A stretch of DNA of 64,000 nucleotides from Alphaproteobacteria bacterium (GCA_030065235.1 JASJDC010000005.1:1-64000), one strand, 5' to 3'; numbered from the stretch's first letter, positions 28,514 to 38,775 are shown. The notes: a model not told the origin generated them from the letters alone. Numbers and translations are program-made.

Positions 28514-28514
<1 letters not shown>
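28498..28514 (-). terminator. Short terminator after tRNA-Ala
   Basis: On the minus strand ATCGC-TTC-GCGAT forms a 5-bp hairpin that starts at the last base of the encoded CCA and is followed by four T residues. The same hairpin is repeated 54 bases further on. Confidence 0.55.
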
Positions 28515-28589
<75 letters not shown>

Positions 28590-28812
28590 TAGCGTCCGGC
28601 GGGTTGGATTTGGCCGGCGCGGGGGCGGAAATAGGGGGCGGCAAGGCGGTTGTCAAGCGCCGCGGTCGCGGGGCCCTTGCGGGCGGGGCGCGCCGTCTTT
28701 ATCTATGTCGCGCGCCGTCCTCGGGCGGGCGCGCCCGGCGTCGGCCCGGACCTCCGCATGGGGCTCGCGCCGCCGCATTCCCACCAACCGGCGGAGTTTA
28801 GAGACGGCTTTC

Positions 28813-29109
28813 ATGGATACTTTGCTGATTCCCCTCATCCAGGTCGTGTCGATCGCGTTGAACCTTTATATCTGGGCCTTGATCATCTCGGCGATCCTAA
28901 GCTGGCTGGTCGCCTTCAATGTGGTGAACACGTCGAACCGGGTCGTTTATATGATCGGCGACTTTCTCTATCGCATCACTGAGCCCGCGCTGCGTCCGAT
29001 CCGTAATTTCCTGCCCAATCTCGGCGGCATCGACATCTCCCCGATCGTCCTGATCCTGGCGATCATCTTCCTGCAAAATGTCCTGCAGCGGATCGCCTTT
29101 CAGCTTTAG
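28813..29109 (+). CDS. yggT: YggT family membrane protein
   Basis: 98 residues with two membrane-spanning regions and the family signature SAILSWLV...[28 protein letters not shown]. YggT proteins are linked to membrane or envelope maintenance, osmotic response and, in some bacteria, division. It lies 109 bases before folD on the same strand. The ATG at 28813 matches the usual family start. The frame extends upstream without a plausible signal. Confidence 0.9.
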   Translation: MDTLLIPLIQVVSIALNLYIWALIISAILSWLVAFNVVNTSNRVVYMIGDFLYRITEPALRPIRNFLPNLGGIDISPIVLILAIIFLQNVLQRIAFQL

Positions 29110-29217
29110 GAATTAGGCCGGCTGAGCCGCAGGCGGAGCGGAAATGGTCGCGGCGCGAACGTCGCCGTCAGCGTGCCGCGTCTATCTTTCGCCTGGTCTC
29201 AGAGGGGAGTGAACGCC

Positions 29218-30111
29218 ATGGGGAACGCCGCGATCATCGATGGCAAGGCTTTCGCCGCCGGGCTGCGTGGCCGCGTCAAATCCGCCGTGGAAACTCTGGT
29301 CGAGACGACCGGCGCGGCGCCCGGCCTTGCGGTGGTGCTGGTCGGCGATGACCCGGCCAGCCAGGTCTATGTCCGTAACAAGGGCACACAGACGCTCGAG
29401 GCTGGCATGAAGAGCTTCGAGTTCAAGCATCCCGCGACGATCAGCCAGGACGCTCTATTGGATCAGGTGCGGGCGCTGAACGCGGACCCCGCGGTGAACG
29501 GCATTCTGGTTCAACTGCCGCTGCCGGATCATATCGACGATCAGGCGGTGATCGGCGCCATCGATCCGGACAAGGATGTCGACGGCTTCCATGTGGTCAA
29601 TGTCGGGCGGCTGGCGGTCGGCTCGGATCAGGCGCTGATCCCCTGCACGCCGCTGGGCTGCTTGCTGATGCTGCGCGACCGGTTCGGCGGCGAACTGGCG
29701 GGTAAGAGCGCGGTCATTGTCGGCCGGTCGAACATTGTCGGCAAACCGATGTTCCATCTGCTGCTGCAAGAGAACTGCACTGTGACGGTGGCGCATTCCA
29801 AGACGGCGGACCTGCCCGAGCTTTGTCGTTCGGCCGATATCCTGGTGGCGGCCGTCGGCCGGCCTGAAATGGTCCAAGGCGACTGGATCAAGCCCGGCGC
29901 GACCGTCATCGATGTCGGCATCAACCGGATCGCCCGGCCGGACGGCGGGACTCGGCTGACCGGCGATGTCCATTTCCCGTCGGCCCAGGAAGTCGCCGGC
30001 GCGATCACGCCGGTCCCCGGCGGCGTGGGCCCGATGACCATCGCCTGTTTGCTGCGCAACACCGTCACCGCCTTTTGCCGACAACGCGGCCTCGCGGAAC
30101 TGGCGATGTAG
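29218..30111 (+). CDS. folD: Bifunctional methylenetetrahydrofolate dehydrogenase/cyclohydrolase
   Basis: 297 residues. It shows the FolD hallmarks QVYVRNK (substrate lysine), [18 protein letters not shown], the NADP-binding GRSNIVGKP and the C-terminal [10 protein letters not shown]. It interconverts methylene-, methenyl- and formyl-tetrahydrofolate in one-carbon metabolism. The ATG at 29218 has GAGGGGAG upstream. A GTG at 29173 is less likely. Confidence 0.97.
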   Translation: MGNAAIIDGKAFAAGLRGRVKSAVETLVETTGAAPGLAVVLVGDDPASQVYVRNKGTQTLEAGMKSFEFKHPATISQDALLDQVRALNADPAVNGILVQLPLPDHIDDQAVIGAIDPDKDVDGFHVVNVGRLAVGSDQALIPCTPLGCLLMLRDRFGGELAGKSAVIVGRSNIVGKPMFHLLLQENCTVTVAHSKTADLPELCRSADILVAAVGRPEMVQGDWIKPGATVIDVGINRIARPDGGTRLTGDVHFPSAQEVAGAITPVPGGVGPMTIACLLRNTVTAFCRQRGLAELAM

Positions 30112-30115
30112 GCCG

Positions 30116-31066
30116 CTACGTCCGAGGCCGCGCTGGAGCGCGGCGCGGGGTCCAAGTAACCAGGATGATGCCGACGACGATCGGGATCAGGCCGAGCAGA
30201 TCCATCCACGCCAAGGGCTCGACGAGAATGGCGAAGCCGAACAGCATACCCAATCCAGGATTGAGGAAATGAAAGGCGCTGGCCCGTCCGGCGCCGCCCA
30301 ACTGAATCATCCGGAACCAAAGAATCAACGCAACGATCGACAGCATGATCGCCAGATAGCCGGTCGAGAGAAAGAAAATATGGTTGAAGACGATCGCTCC
30401 CCAATCTTCGAAGATCAGCGCCACCGGCAATAGCGTCAAGCCCGAGGCGATGGTCTGAACCGTGTTCATCGCCAACAGGTCGACCTTAGCCCCGCGCGCG
30501 CGATAGACGATGGTCCCGGCCGACAGGCAGAGCATGCCGAAAAACGCGACGATGATCCCGATCGGCGCATCGACGCCATGCGCGCCGCCCAGCCGGCCAT
30601 TCAAGACGATGATCGCGCCGCCCAGCCCGGCGGCGACGCCCAAAAGGCTGCGCTTGGTGATGCGTTCGCCGAGAAAAGGCAGCGCCAGCAGCACCGTGAC
30701 TAAAGGCGTCAGGGCCGCGATCAAGGCCGCCAGACCGGCGGTGATGGTCTGCATGGCGATGAAAAAAGCGCCGAGATAAATCGAATTGTTCAGCAGCCCC
30801 AGAATCACGCCGGTCCAGATATCGCGTCGGCGCGTCGGCCAAGGCCGCTTTAGGACGATCATGGCGCCCCACAACACGAGGCCCGCGAAGAGAAACCGGA
30901 TCGATAGCTGGCTGAGCGGCGGCGAGACCGTCAGGCCGAATTTCGCGGCGATGAAGGCGGAGCTCCATAGCGTGCAGAAGACGACGCCGTGGATATAGAA
31001 CTCTTTGCCCAGCCCCGGCGCGCCGTTTTCGCTTACGCCGGCTGCGCTAGCCTTCAGGGTCGTCAT
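30116..31066 (-). CDS. EamA/DMT-family transporter
   Basis: 316 residues with ten membrane segments in two EamA halves (FCTLWSSAFIAAKFGL... and GMLCLSAGTIVYRARGAK...). Family members export or import metabolites such as amino acids. It is convergent with folD (4 bases apart). The start lies 20 bases inside the 3' end of the DUF3253 gene, so the two are coupled. Confidence 0.9.
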   Translation of the reverse strand: MTTLKASAAGVSENGAPGLGKEFYIHGVVFCTLWSSAFIAAKFGLTVSPPLSQLSIRFLFAGLVLWGAMIVLKRPWPTRRRDIWTGVILGLLNNSIYLGAFFIAMQTITAGLAALIAALTPLVTVLLALPFLGERITKRSLLGVAAGLGGAIIVLNGRLGGAHGVDAPIGIIVAFFGMLCLSAGTIVYRARGAKVDLLAMNTVQTIASGLTLLPVALIFEDWGAIVFNHIFFLSTGYLAIMLSIVALILWFRMIQLGGAGRASAFHFLNPGLGMLFGFAILVEPLAWMDLLGLIPIVVGIILVTWTPRRAPARPRT

Positions 31067-31445
31067 GCGCGGTTGCGCCTCCGGCCACGCCTGGGACCGA
31101 TTCGAGCGCCGGGTCGCCGTCGCGGCGGACCCGAAGCCGCCAGACCCCGCTCAACCCTTTCAGATCGGCGGCGGCGACCGGCTTGCCCTTGCGCGTCACC
31201 GTGACCTGGCCGCGCCGCGCCAGATGCAGCGCCTGATCCTTGACCGCGCGGAAGTAGCGGCGCCAGGCGTCTGGCGGAACCCGGCCCTGGGCGTCGCGCT
31301 TGGCCTTGCGCTCGGCGATGGCGCGGGCGATCGCTTCCGGGCTGATCAGTTTGCCCGGATTCTCGGCCTCGGCCGTTTCGACATGGGTCAGAATCGCCAA
31401 TGCGACCGGGTCCGCCGGCTTGGTGTCGCCAGAGCCGTCCATCAT
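31047..31445 (-). CDS. DUF3253 domain protein
   Basis: 132 residues. The pattern LAILTHVETAE...ISPEAIARAI...DAWRRYFRAVKDQALHLARRGQVTVTRKGKPV matches DUF3253, a small winged-helix-like domain of unknown function. The ATG-ATG at 31445 follows AGAAGGGA. The gene overlaps the EamA transporter, as in a short operon. Confidence 0.78.
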   Translation of the reverse strand: MMDGSGDTKPADPVALAILTHVETAEAENPGKLISPEAIARAIAERKAKRDAQGRVPPDAWRRYFRAVKDQALHLARRGQVTVTRKGKPVAAADLKGLSGVWRLRVRRDGDPALESVPGVAGGATAHDDPEG

Positions 31446-31600
31446 CGTCTGATCCCTTCTATCGGCGGTAGCCGCGGAAAGCGCGCGCAAACTTGGCGCC
31501 GGCGGTCCGAATCTGCCTAGCCTTACGCTTGATAACGCCGTCATGCAGCCCTTTCTTTAAGACACACTGTGAACGGCGAAGACAAGGACGCGACGCTAGA

Positions 31601-32293
31601 ATGACCGGAACGCTCGAATCATTGATCGCGGCGACCGCTTTTTTTGTCGTCGGCCATTTCGTTCTTTCCAGCATTCCGGTGCGGACCGGCCTGATCAAGA
31701 TGCTTGGGGCCGCCGGGTTTCAGGCCGGGTACGGCCTTTTGATGTTGGGCGGGCTGATCTGGATGATCATGGCCTATGGCGACGCGCCGTATCAATGGGT
31801 CTGGACCCCGCCGGAATGGGCGCGCCATATCACTCATGTTCTGTCTCTTATCGGATTGGTCTTGGCGGTGGTGGGATTGGCGACCCGCAGCCCGACAAGC
31901 GTCGGCGGGGAGAAGATGGCCGCCGATCCTCAACCGGTGCGCGGGATCCTGACGGTGACGCGGCATCCGTTTCTGGTCGGCGTCGCGCTCTGGGCCCTTG
32001 GGCATTTGCTGGTGAACGACTCCGTGGCCGACATGATCCTGTTCGGCGGGCTCTTGATCCTCTGCGTCGGTGGGCCGCTCCATATCGACTCCCGACGCAA
32101 GGCGGCGATGGGCCCCGCCTGGGCGCCGATCGCCCTGACCACCAGCATCGTGCCCTTCTGGGCGGTGCTGCAAGGCCGCAACAAGGTGGATTGGGCCGGC
32201 ATCGGATTGCCGCGCATCGCCGCCGGACTGGCGGTCTATGTCGGCCTCGCCTATGCCCATCCCTATCTCTTCGGCGTTCCGATCATCGGATGA
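31601..32293 (+). CDS. NnrU family membrane protein
   Basis: 230 residues with about six membrane segments. The stretch GHFVLSSIPVRTGLIKMLG and the later LTVTRHPFLVGVALWALGHLLVN match the NnrU family, named from a denitrification-linked gene and related to membrane methyltransferase folds. No denitrification gene is nearby, so the role here is open. Confidence 0.83.
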   Translation: MTGTLESLIAATAFFVVGHFVLSSIPVRTGLIKMLGAAGFQAGYGLLMLGGLIWMIMAYGDAPYQWVWTPPEWARHITHVLSLIGLVLAVVGLATRSPTSVGGEKMAADPQPVRGILTVTRHPFLVGVALWALGHLLVNDSVADMILFGGLLILCVGGPLHIDSRRKAAMGPAWAPIALTTSIVPFWAVLQGRNKVDWAGIGLPRIAAGLAVYVGLAYAHPYLFGVPIIG

Positions 32294-32426
32294 GCGCCGC
32301 GCGAAAGACAGAGGCCGGACACATTTCCGCCCGATTGCGGCGCGACGATTCATGCGCCTTTTCGTCGAGACAGAAGCGTGCGCCAAGGGGCGTGCGGCGG
32401 TCTCGAATTCCCAATAGGAGACGTTT

Positions 32427-33164
32427 ATGACCAACGCTACTTTGAAGGTCGGCGTTCGATCGCCCTTCCTGGCGCCCTTCCTGCCGCTCTTCGCCGCGAT
32501 CGTGATGCTCGGATCGGCCGCGCATTCTGGGGACGCCTGGGCGAGCGACGAAGAGGTCGCGATGGAGTTGGTCAAGGAATCGACCTTCACAATCGGCAAG
32601 ATGCAGGATCATCGGGACTTCAAAGGAAATATCCGCGCCTATATGCGTCAGGCCAAAGCCGTGCTGATCTTTCCCAGCATCATCAAGGCGGGCCTGTTCG
32701 TGGGCGGCGAAGGCGGCCGCGGCGTCATGTTGGCGAAGGCGGAAAACGGCGAATGGAGCTACCCTTCTTTCTTCGCGATGGGGGCCGGCTCGTTCGGGCT
32801 TCAGGTCGGGGCGCAGCGCTCGGAAGTGATGTTGATCGTCCTCACCGGAAACGGGCTGCAGGCGATTCTCGACAATAACGTCACGATTGGCGGCGAGTTG
32901 AATGGGGCGATCGGCCCCTACGGCTCTGGCGCCGAGGCCTCGGTGACGACCAACTTTGATGTCGATGTCTTGACCTACGCCGTCTCGGAAGGGGCCTTTA
33001 TCGGCGCCAGCCTTGAAGGCGCCGCGATCTGGTCTCAGGACGGGTTGAATGCGGCCTTCTACAACGCAAGCGACGCGACCGCCCAGAAAATCGTTATCGA
33101 TGGTCAGTTCGCCAACCCCGAAGCGGATGATTTACGCACCGCTCTGGCGCGCTTTCACGACTAG
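32427..33164 (+). CDS. SYLF/YSC84-domain exported protein
   Basis: 245 residues. An N-terminal signal (about residues 12-40, cleaving near DAWAS) is followed by a SYLF lipid-binding-type domain: AKAVLIFPSIIKAGLFVGGEGGRGVML...SYPSFFAMGAGSFGLQVGAQ. Bacterial homologues are periplasmic or outer-membrane associated and of uncertain function. It stands just upstream of cobQ, with a 34-base gap. Confidence 0.88.
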   Translation: MTNATLKVGVRSPFLAPFLPLFAAIVMLGSAAHSGDAWASDEEVAMELVKESTFTIGKMQDHRDFKGNIRAYMRQAKAVLIFPSIIKAGLFVGGEGGRGVMLAKAENGEWSYPSFFAMGAGSFGLQVGAQRSEVMLIVLTGNGLQAILDNNVTIGGELNGAIGPYGSGAEASVTTNFDVDVLTYAVSEGAFIGASLEGAAIWSQDGLNAAFYNASDATAQKIVIDGQFANPEADDLRTALARFHD

Positions 33165-33198
33165 CCCCCTGACGCCGCCGGCCAGGACCTGACGCGCC

Positions 33199-34710
33199 AT
33201 GACCGTGCGCGCCTTGATGCTGCAAGGCACCGGATCGGATGTGGGTAAGTCGCTGCTCACGGCCGGTCTGGCCCGGGCCCTGACGGCGCGCGGGCGCCGG
33301 GTGCGTCCGTTCAAGCCGCAGAATATGTCCAACAACGCCGCCGTCGCCGAGCGGACGGGCCTTGGCGGCGACCCCGGTCGCATGGGCGAGATCGGCCGCG
33401 CTCAGGCGCTGCAGGCGCGCGCCTGCGGCGTCGCTCCGCATGTCGATATGAACCCGGTCCTGTTGAAGCCGCAAAGCGACATGGGCTCGCAAATCGTCGT
33501 TCAGGGCACGGTCTTCGGCCAGGCCAAGGCGCGCGACTATTACGCCCTCAAACCGACGCTTTTGCCGAAAGTGTTGGAGAGTTTCGAGCGGATGAAATCG
33601 GAGGCCGACTTCGTCCTGGTGGAGGGGGCCGGCAGTCCGTCGGAGGTCAATCTGCGCGCTGGCGATATCGCCAATATGGGATTCGCCGAGGCCGCAGACG
33701 TTCCGGTCGTCCTGGTCGCCGATATTGAACGCGGCGGCGTGATCGCCAGCCTGGTCGGCGCCCACGCCCTGCTGACCGAGACGGAGCGCGCCCGCATCTC
33801 CGGCTACATCGTCAACAAATTTCGCGGCGATGTCTCGCTGTTCGATGGTGCGCTGGAGATCATCGCGGACCGGACCGGGATGCGGTCATTTGGGGTTGTC
33901 CCTTGGTTCGATGGGGCGCGACGCTTGCCTCAGGAAGATTCCGTCGCCCTGGTCCGGCGGCGGGACGCCGCGCAGAGTGGCGACGCACGGCCGATCCGGG
34001 TCGCCGTTCCGCGCTTGCCCCGGGTGGCTAATTTCGACGATCTCGACCCGCTGATGGCGGAGCGCGATGTCGCCGTGCGTTTCGTCGAGCGCGGCGAAGC
34101 GCTCCCGGGCGACGCCGATCTGATCATCTTGCCAGGCTCCAAGACCACCATCCCGGACCTTGCCGAATTCAAGAAACAAGGCTGGGACATCGATCTCACC
34201 GCGCATATCCGGCGCGGCGGCTGGGTCGTCGGGCTCTGCGCGGGCTACCAGATGCTTGGCCGCACGCTGGCCGATCCCCACGGGATTGAAGGCCCGCCGG
34301 AATCGACGGCGGGGCTCGGTTGGCTGAATATCGACACGGTGATCGGCGGCGAGAAGACCCTGACCAAGGCGCACGGAATCGACTGCGCGACCGGCGCGGC
34401 GATCCAAGGCTATGAAATGCATATGGGAGAAACCACCGGCGCTGGCTTGGCGGCGCCGATGCTGGAAATCAGCGGCCGGCCGGATGGCGCCGTCGCCGTC
34501 TCAGGGCCCGGCGCCGGGCGGGTGATGGGCTGCTACCTGCATGGGCTGTTCGCGGCCGACGGATTTCGCGCCGCCTTTCTGGAACGGCTGAAGGCCGGAC
34601 GCGCGCCGGGCGCCCACTATGACGCGACGCTCGACGCCACGCTCGACGCTTTGGCCGAGCATCTCGAACGCTATCTCGACATAGACGGTCTGGTCGCGGC
34701 GGCGCGGTGA
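33199..34710 (+). CDS. cobQ: Cobyric acid synthase
   Basis: 503 residues. A P-loop-like dethiobiotin-synthase-type domain ([31 protein letters not shown]) is followed by a class I glutamine amidotransferase domain ([11 protein letters not shown] with the catalytic Cys, and GCYLHGLF near the end). It adds amide groups to adenosylcobyrinic acid a,c-diamide in cobalamin synthesis. It converges with cobD, 13 bases apart. Confidence 0.96.
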   Translation: MTVRALMLQGTGSDVGKSLLTAGLARALTARGRRVRPFKPQNMSNNAAVAERTGLGGDPGRMGEIGRAQALQARACGVAPHVDMNPVLLKPQSDMGSQIVVQGTVFGQAKARDYYALKPTLLPKVLESFERMKSEADFVLVEGAGSPSEVNLRAGDIANMGFAEAADVPVVLVADIERGGVIASLVGAHALLTETERARISGYIVNKFRGDVSLFDGALEIIADRTGMRSFGVVPWFDGARRLPQEDSVALVRRRDAAQSGDARPIRVAVPRLPRVANFDDLDPLMAERDVAVRFVERGEALPGDADLIILPGSKTTIPDLAEFKKQGWDIDLTAHIRRGGWVVGLCAGYQMLGRTLADPHGIEGPPESTAGLGWLNIDTVIGGEKTLTKAHGIDCATGAAIQGYEMHMGETTGAGLAAPMLEISGRPDGAVAVSGPGAGRVMGCYLHGLFAADGFRAAFLERLKAGRAPGAHYDATLDATLDALAEHLERYLDIDGLVAAAR

Positions 34711-34723
34711 AGGGCGGGCGGGT

Positions 34724-35728
34724 CTAGCCGTTGAGCGATAGCAGCGCCAAGGGCGCGGCGCAGAGCCACAGCAGGCCGCAGGCGATGGTGAAGACCAGAA
34801 CGGCGCGGCGAATGTCGGCGGCCTCCAAACGGGCGCGGCCGTCGCCGATCCAGGTCGCTTCGGACTGTCCGCCCGGATAGCTGCGCGGGCCGCCCAGCGC
34901 CAGCCCCAATGCGCCGGCCATCGCTGCTTCCGGCCAGCCGGCGTTCGGGCTGGGGTGCTTGCGCGCGTCGCGCAGCATGGTCTTGAACCCGCCCGCCGGA
35001 TTGGCCGATGGCGCGAACAAGGCGGCCAAGATGATCAGCAGGCCGGAAAGCCGCGCCGGAATCCAATTCACCGCGTCATCCAGGCGCGCCGCCGCCATCC
35101 CGAAAGATCGGTATTGCTCGCTCCGATAGCCGATCATCGAATCCAATGTGTTAATCGCTTTGTAGGCGCAAAGCCCCGGCAGCCCCAGCAGCAGATACCA
35201 GAAGGCCGGCGCGGCGACGGCGTCGGAGAAATTCTCGGACAGCGATTCGACCGACGCTCGGGCGACGGCGTGCTTGTCCAGCCTGTCCGGATCGCGGCCG
35301 ACAAGATGACGCAGGCCCGCGCGCGCGTCGGCTAGATCGCCTTTGGCGAGGGATTTACCGACATCGCCGACGCGTCCGGCGAGACTGCGCTGGGCCAGCA
35401 GGATCGCCACAAACAGCGCTTCGACGAGCCATCCTTTGGCGTGCTGCTGGCAGAGCCAATGCAGGCCCCAGCCCGCCGTAGCGGCGACGCCCGCCACAAA
35501 GACGGTAACTAGGGCGCCGCGCACGACGCGATTGGCGTCGCTCCTCCCTGCGCGGTTTAGACGCCGGTCGAGCGCCGCGATGAGACCGCCGATCAGCGCC
35601 ACCGGATGCGGCGCAAACCGGAACAGCCAGCGCAGATCGCCGATCACCCAGTCGATCAACAGGGCCGCCATCAGGATCAGAGGCTCGGAAACGCCGAGCG
35701 GCGCGCCAAGATCGAAACCGTCAGACAT
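34724..35728 (-). CDS. cobD: Adenosylcobinamide-phosphate synthase (CobD/CbiB)
   Basis: 334 residues, membrane protein. Family segments visible are LIDWVIGDLRWLFRFAPHPVALIGG, HLVGRDP..., ESLSENFSDAVAAPAFWYLLLGLPGLCAYKAINTLDSMIG. It attaches the aminopropanol side arm in cobalamin synthesis, one step after CobQ. Confidence 0.95.
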   Translation of the reverse strand: MSDGFDLGAPLGVSEPLILMAALLIDWVIGDLRWLFRFAPHPVALIGGLIAALDRRLNRAGRSDANRVVRGALVTVFVAGVAATAGWGLHWLCQQHAKGWLVEALFVAILLAQRSLAGRVGDVGKSLAKGDLADARAGLRHLVGRDPDRLDKHAVARASVESLSENFSDAVAAPAFWYLLLGLPGLCAYKAINTLDSMIGYRSEQYRSFGMAAARLDDAVNWIPARLSGLLIILAALFAPSANPAGGFKTMLRDARKHPSPNAGWPEAAMAGALGLALGGPRSYPGGQSEATWIGDGRARLEAADIRRAVLVFTIACGLLWLCAAPLALLSLNG

Positions 35729-35811
35729 ATCGAAGAACCAGGGCCTATCGTTCTGCGTGCGTCGCCTGCGCCGTCCTGCGGCGCGCTGCGCTGGAGGCCA
35801 GGGTCAGCGCG

Positions 35812-37089
35812 TCAGCGCCGGGCCGTTTGGCGTACTTTCGGCGCCGGTGGGCCGGCGCGGCCGCGGGCGATCCGCTGCAATACATGATCGACATAGCGGC
35901 CCTGGAACATGGTTACGCCCATCGCCTGACCATTCTTGACCATCAAGTCGTTATCAACCCGCGCCAGAATCACCCGCCCTTTGCCGACACGGGCGACTTC
36001 CTGCGCAATCTCCTGTAGATTGCCGGAGTCTGGATCGTCTGTTTTGAAGGCCGACGACGCAGCCAGTTTGATGAGATCGACGCCCAGCCCGTGGCGGTCC
36101 ACGAAGGGAAGGAGGTCGGTGGTTATCCCGTCCAGGCAGATGCGGTAGCCCTTCTCCCGGGCGAAATCTCGGGCGAACAGGTAGTTGCTGAAGTCGGACA
36201 TGATATCGATGAATTGCAGTTCGACCACCAATGTGCCGCGGCTGCCCATCCTGAGACTGTTGTCGAAGTCCAGGAATTCGCGGGACAGAAGGGTGCTGAC
36301 ATTCAGATTGATCGAGAAGGAATTGAGCAAGCCGCTATCTTCGGCGCGGGTCAGCATTTTCAACACCCGCCGGTCCAGCGTTTGAGTAAGGTGCTGAAAC
36401 AGCCACCGGTTCGCGACGAGATCCACGTCCGGCAAGACAGTCGTCGCCAAATCCATGATTGAGATGAACAGCTCGCGGAACATCGGTTTCGGCGCGGTGT
36501 CGTCCTTGCCGATGGCGCAAATCGCTTGCCGTTTGAATACGGCGCTGAGATCGGCGCGCTCCAGCACTTCCTCCAGACGGCCGAGCTGCTGCGGGGTCAA
36601 CGGACGGCGTACTTCGGCCGCCATGCCTTCGCCGGCCTGCTGGGCGATCTGCTGCAGCCGCTTCTTGCGTTGTTGTTCGTCGCTATAAAGTCTCTTGGCC
36701 AAATCCAGAAAACGTTGAAATTGGGACTCGATATTGTAGAGGGTCGCGAATTTCCCGTGCCCGTCTTCACTGGAGTCCGCGTTGGTCAACGGGTCGTCGC
36801 TGAACAAATACCGCATGCGCATGACGACATCGTCCAAGTCCGTCATCGATGCGCCCTTGCAGACGAAAACGACATCAGCGTTGCCCATTGTAAAAATCTG
36901 GCCCTCATAGGCGCGGACGAAATCCTCCAGAGTATTCACGGCGATGCGCAAGTGATGGTCGCGGCGGTTCTGAGGCTTTAAGAGCGATAGATGCAGATGC
37001 ACGCCGCGCCGGTCGGCGCGATGCCGCTCCAATCGCTGCGCAAAGTCCAGGAGCATGCTCTCCTGGCCGGAATTCAGATCATTGGACAC
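35812..37089 (-). CDS. Degenerate GGDEF/EAL-like two-domain protein
   Basis: 425 residues. The N-terminal part (about residues 20-110: HLHLSLLKPQNRRDHHLRIAV...YLFSDDPLT) resembles a degenerate cyclase-like fold. The C-terminal 230 or so residues resemble an EAL domain, with LLNSFSINLNVSTLLS..., GTLVVELQFIDIMSD, GYRICLDGITTDLLPFV and DLIKLAAS. The E-A-L motif and the acidic metal ligands are not apparent, so cyclic-di-GMP cleavage is unlikely. A GTG start at 37089 is chosen because no ATG is available in frame. Confidence 0.65.
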   Translation of the reverse strand: MSNDLNSGQESMLLDFAQRLERHRADRRGVHLHLSLLKPQNRRDHHLRIAVNTLEDFVRAYEGQIFTMGNADVVFVCKGASMTDLDDVVMRMRYLFSDDPLTNADSSEDGHGKFATLYNIESQFQRFLDLAKRLYSDEQQRKKRLQQIAQQAGEGMAAEVRRPLTPQQLGRLEEVLERADLSAVFKRQAICAIGKDDTAPKPMFRELFISIMDLATTVLPDVDLVANRWLFQHLTQTLDRRVLKMLTRAEDSGLLNSFSINLNVSTLLSREFLDFDNSLRMGSRGTLVVELQFIDIMSDFSNYLFARDFAREKGYRICLDGITTDLLPFVDRHGLGVDLIKLAASSAFKTDDPDSGNLQEIAQEVARVGKGRVILARVDNDLMVKNGQAMGVTMFQGRYVDHVLQRIARGRAGPPAPKVRQTARR

Positions 37090-37660
37090 GCTCAAACACC
37101 TGCCTTCATGACGTCGATTTGATCGGCGCAACGCCCGTTTCCACCGCCAGAGCCTGCCGGAACGACTTGGTCCGCGCTGTAACGCCGAAAACTAATACTT
37201 TCGCTATACATGGCGCTCTTGTGTTCGGTCCGTCAATCCTTCGAGAGTGGGATGCGGTCGCATCCGCTGCGGATTTAACTGCGGTGCAACCGCCATGCCG
37301 TCTCGTTGATCGTGTAAATCGGCGCATAGCGTGTCCCGCGATTCGGCGTAGCGACGACAGAGATCCATGTGTCGCGCAAGAGGATCTCGCCAACGAGTTC
37401 GACCAACGGCGCCGCGTGCGGCGCCTGGCGGTTTGCGATCTGCACCACCAGAAACCGACCCTGTTTTGGTCGTCGTTCGGTTCATATCGGCGGTAGGGTC
37501 TCTGGGTCGATCATCTAGAGTTTTTCTATAATTTGACTCCATTGAGGGTGCGCGCTGTTACGATCGTCACAGGCGGTCCCGTGATTGGTGCGGAACTAAG
37601 TCTGGACTCTGGATCGACCGAATCGACGTCCGCCTGGCAGGCATTGCAGGAGGCCCAGCC
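37090..37660. other. 571-base gap with one possible short gene
   Basis: The gap separates the degenerate EAL-like gene from the methyltransferase-like gene. Apart from the short frame at 37275-37448 I see no recognisable gene, tRNA or clear terminator. The last 120 bases, somewhat richer in A+T, probably hold the promoter of the downstream gene. Confidence 0.4.
37275..37448 (-). CDS. Possible short protein, unknown
   Basis: A 57-codon frame from a GTG, reading VQIANRQAPHAAPLVELVGE... and ILLRDTWISVVATPNRG. Its composition looks more like protein than the other frames here, with mixed hydrophobic and polar residues and few arginine runs. There is no convincing ribosome-binding site and no family I recognise. 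It may be a gene remnant. Confidence 0.25.
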   Translation of the reverse strand: MVQIANRQAPHAAPLVELVGEILLRDTWISVVATPNRGTRYAPIYTINETAWRLHRS

Positions 37661-38257
37661 ATGACCGTTCTTGAACATGCGCTATACGGCGCCGTCTGGA
37701 TCGCCTTCGGGGTTTTCCATTCCATCCTGGCGGCGGAATCGGTGAAACGCGCGGCGGCGCCCGTGCTCGGACGCGCCTATCGATTGGTCTACAACGCTCT
37801 AGCGCTGGTCCTGACCCTCGCGATCTTGTGGTTCGGAGAAGCGGCGCTCGGCGCCGGCGCGCCGGTGGTGATCGATGAGGCCTGGATCGCGCCGCGCGTC
37901 GCGATAATGGCGCTGGGCGCGGCGGTCCTGCTTTGGGGCGCGGCCGGCTACGACCGGGCTCGTTTTTTGGGGCTGGCGCAACTCCGGGACCCGTCCCGCG
38001 ACGATGACAGCGAGGCCCTGCACGTCACAGGGCCAAACCGCTACATGCGCCACCCGCTCTACACCGGCGCGATGCTTTTCCTCTGGGGCCGCGCCTCGAC
38101 CGAACCGGAATTCGCCACAGCGGCCTGGATCAGCCTGTATTTCATCGTCGGCGCGCGGTTCGAGGAGAAGCGTCTTCTGGCGCGCTTCGGTCAACCCTAT
38201 CGCGACTATTGCGCCCGCACCGCCGCCTTCCTGCCGGGTTTGCGCTGGCTGCGCTAA
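37661..38257 (+). CDS. Isoprenylcysteine-carboxyl-methyltransferase-like membrane protein
   Basis: 198 residues with four to five membrane segments. The motif GPNRYMRHPLYTGAMLFLWG...RFEEKRLLARFGQPYRDYCARTAAFLPG matches the ICMT/PEMT-like family of integral membrane methyltransferases (also close to NnrU). The substrate is unknown. GCAGGAGG precedes the ATG. Its stop overlaps that of the convergent mmcB. Confidence 0.85.
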   Translation: MTVLEHALYGAVWIAFGVFHSILAAESVKRAAAPVLGRAYRLVYNALALVLTLAILWFGEAALGAGAPVVIDEAWIAPRVAIMALGAAVLLWGAAGYDRARFLGLAQLRDPSRDDDSEALHVTGPNRYMRHPLYTGAMLFLWGRASTEPEFATAAWISLYFIVGARFEEKRLLARFGQPYRDYCARTAAFLPGLRWLR

Positions 38258-38775
38258 TCGGGCGACGGGAGGTTCTCGCGGGTTGGTGTTTCGCGCGTGA
38301 GGCGCAGCGCGCCTTGCCGTGCGAAACGCAGCGTCAGGGCCCGACGGCGGCTGGCGTTCATACCGCCTATCGCCGCCGGATTCAGAATGGCAGCGCCGTA
38401 GGCGTCGGCGGTAATCACGCCGATATCGGCAGGCAGCATCTCAAGTGGAGAATCCACCGGGGTCGCGAAATAGAACGCGTCGCAATAGGGCAGATACTCC
38501 CGCCATTTCGCATCGCCGCGATAGTCCGAGACGCTGACTTTAACCTCAACGATCGTGACTTGTCCCTTGGGATCGAGCGCGATGACATCGACACGGCGTC
38601 CCGTTCGTAATGCGAATTCGGTCAGGCAGGCCTGATTCATCTCTGTCAGCAGGCGGACCACGCCGCGCGTCACCGCCACGGTCCGGTCCGCCGCCGCCAG
38701 CGCGCTTAGACCGGCGCCGTTGGAACTGGATGCGATTGGATCATCAACCATATCGATGAAGATTATGCGATTCAT
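38254..38775 (-). CDS. mmcB: MmcB family DNA repair protein
   Basis: 173 residues. A PD-(D/E)XK-type nuclease core is visible: TEFALRTGRRVDVIALDPKGQVTIVEVKVSVSDYRGDAKWREYLPYCDAFYFA. MmcB proteins are common in Alphaproteobacteria and act in DNA damage repair in Caulobacter. It ends 4 bases inside the convergent methyltransferase-like gene. The ATG at 38775 is taken as start. An alternative lies at codon 9. Confidence 0.85.
   Translation of the reverse strand: MNRIIFIDMVDDPIASSSNGAGLSALAAADRTVAVTRGVVRLLTEMNQACLTEFALRTGRRVDVIALDPKGQVTIVEVKVSVSDYRGDAKWREYLPYCDAFYFATPVDSPLEMLPADIGVITADAYGAAILNPAAIGGMNASRRRALTLRFARQGALRLTRETPTRENLPSPD

Noticed and set aside
33165-33198. Cobalamin riboswitch before cobQ
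   Set aside because: The gap is only 34 bases, too short for the aptamer.
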